A stretch of 13,423 nucleotides of DNA, taken from NCBI GenBank assembly GCA_035570275.1, contig DATMNI010000112.1:1-13423 (forward strand), read 5' to 3'. Below the pieces are notes generated by a model. It saw only the letters and a list, made by a program, of their open reading frames with translations. It did no database searches and was not told where the DNA came from. Of this stretch, positions 12,708 through 13,423 are shown piece after piece (the stretch's first letter is position 1; each line of letters opens with the position of its first letter). This stretch comes from DATMNI01 sp035570275 (GTDB lineage: Bacteria > Acidobacteriota > Terriglobia > Bryobacterales > Bryobacteraceae). Made by a program: the position numbers and the translations under genes.

Positions 12708-13259
12708 CTACGGCGCGTCGGACGTAAACAGCCTGCCGGGTTCTTCCGCTCCGGGCGTGCCGATCATCTTGTCGAACCGCAAGCCAATCTTCGCGAGAAG
12801 ACGAACGGAGCTTGGATTGTCGGGCGCGGTCACCGCCAGAATCCGTTTCAGCCCCAGGACGTTCCGGCCATGCTGCATCACCGCGGAGGCGGCTTCGTGC
12901 GCGTACCCCTGGGACCAGAACCGCTGCAGAAAGGCGAACCCGATATCGGCGTCGTCCAGAAAGTCGCGTTTCAAGAACCCGCAGATCCCGATGGGCACAC
13001 GCGAGGCCTTCAGTTCCACCAGGTACAACCCGAAGCCGTGTTTCTCATAACTGGCAACCGGACCGTTCAGAATATACAGGGCCGCGTCGGCTGGGGTCCG
13101 GACGCCCCGATCCCCGATGTTTTGAATGAACGGAGGCTCATTGAGCAGTTCGAGGATGAATTCCGCGTCATCCGCGTTTAGCCGGCGAAGGGACAATCTT
13201 CCGGTCTCAATCACTCCCACCGATTCTACATTCTGGTCGGGCCAAAGTGGGACATCCAT
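12708..13259 (-). CDS. GNAT-family N-acetyltransferase (RimJ/RimL-like)
   Basis: The 183-residue protein transfers an acetyl group from acetyl-CoA to an amine, by family either a ribosomal-protein N-terminus or a small molecule. The opening IETGRLSLRRLNADDAEFIL (17-36) is the classic RimJ/RimL start. The central strands include VPIGICGFLKRD (88-99) and DIGFAFLQRFWSQGYAHEA (105-123), with acetyl-CoA loop residues in QRFWSQGYAHEA. The end has N148 in TAPDNPSSVRLLAKIGLRF (144-162), the usual CoA-contact Asn and beta-bulge region. Length is typical. ATG 13259 is the annotated start, but it has no good ribosome binding site; in-frame GTG codons 13 and 15 codons in fit the family's usual N-terminus better. 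The substrate is not predictable. Confidence 0.85.
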   Translation of the reverse strand: MDVPLWPDQNVESVGVIETGRLSLRRLNADDAEFILELLNEPPFIQNIGDRGVRTPADAALYILNGPVASYEKHGFGLYLVELKASRVPIGICGFLKRDFLDDADIGFAFLQRFWSQGYAHEAASAVMQHGRNVLGLKRILAVTAPDNPSSVRLLAKIGLRFDKMIGTPGAEEPGRLFTSDAP

Positions 13260-13417
13260 GATAAGGTCTTGTCAAGTGAAAACAGACTTCTCCCTGCACT
13301 TTTCACATAAGTTACAAGCGCCACGACGGTCCATCCGACGATCAGCGCGACGACGTGCCTGACTCGATCGTTGGCGCCTTCGGCGCGTTGGGCCCACGCA
13401 TCAGCGGGACCAGACAT
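13226..13417 (-). CDS. Possible small membrane protein (weak)
   Basis: A 63-codon frame from ATG 13417 contains one hydrophobic stretch (VVALIVGWTVVALVTYV) that could be a single membrane helix, with charged flanks. It overlaps the annotated GNAT start by 34 nt. No homology is recognised, and the upstream region is cut by the window edge. It may be only a chance frame. Confidence 0.2.
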   Translation of the reverse strand: MSGPADAWAQRAEGANDRVRHVVALIVGWTVVALVTYVKSAGRSLFSLDKTLSWMSHFGPTRM

Positions 13418-13423
13418 CCATTT

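Noticed and set aside
13270..13275. TTGACA on the - strand as a -35 for the GNAT gene
   Set aside because: No -10-like hexamer lies 16-18 nt downstream, and the ATG would fall inside the spacer.
1..13423. tRNA or rRNA genes
   Set aside because: On reading both strands I saw no cloverleaf-like or conserved rRNA segments; a covariance search would be needed to be certain.

Overview
The window is GC-rich bacterial chromosome. Gene content (secreted sialate O-acetylesterase, Tat-exported amidohydrolase, NtrY/NtrC-like two-component pair, secreted beta-propeller, HicBA and GxxExxY remnants) and the intergenic repeats that start TGTGGGG fit an Acidobacteriota genome of the Solibacter/Bryobacter kind. 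That placement is inferred from general resemblance, not from a marker gene.

Layout. 1-315: no convincing gene, but short tandem C-rich repeats. 316-2111 (+): a sugar-phosphate isomerase/epimerase-like TIM barrel, coupled by an ATGA overlap to an NAD-dependent nucleotide-sugar epimerase. 2112-2481: an intergenic stretch with three copies of a structured double-hairpin repeat. 2482-4879 (+): a Sec-exported sialate O-acetylesterase, then 7 nt later a Tat-type amidohydrolase, probably one operon for carbohydrate ester or lactone processing outside the cytoplasm. 4907-5566 (+): an ACT-domain protein with a glycine-rich C-terminal domain. 5594-7230 (-): an O-antigen-ligase-type polytopic membrane protein, coupled by a GTGA overlap to a small TfoX-N-like protein. 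7411-7913 (-): a decayed HicB/HicA toxin-antitoxin locus with a frameshift in each gene and a truncated hicB 5' end that abuts another copy of the repeat. 7921-10619 (-): a sigma-54-type response regulator followed by its histidine kinase, joined by a GTGA overlap. 10858-12315 (+): a secreted beta-propeller protein behind a near-consensus sigma-70 promoter. 12435-13259 (-): a GNAT acetyltransferase and a broken GxxExxY gene. 13260-13423: at most one weak small ORF.

How the parts work together. The left half is mostly carbohydrate chemistry: nucleotide-sugar epimerisation, glycan de-O-acetylation, a lactonase-like hydrolase and a surface-polysaccharide ligase/polymerase. The middle is a regulatory pair with no obvious adjacent target; a palindromic site matching the GG-N10-GC spacing of sigma-54 promoters lies just upstream of the regulator. 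The accessory signal is concentrated in the repeats and in two eroded genes or loci (hicBA, GxxExxY).

I did not find a clearly undescribed multi-gene system. The best leads are the double-hairpin repeat family, whose copies show compensatory stem changes; the amidohydrolase that lacks the usual C-terminal catalytic aspartate; and the ACT-plus-glycine-rich-domain protein of unknown role.
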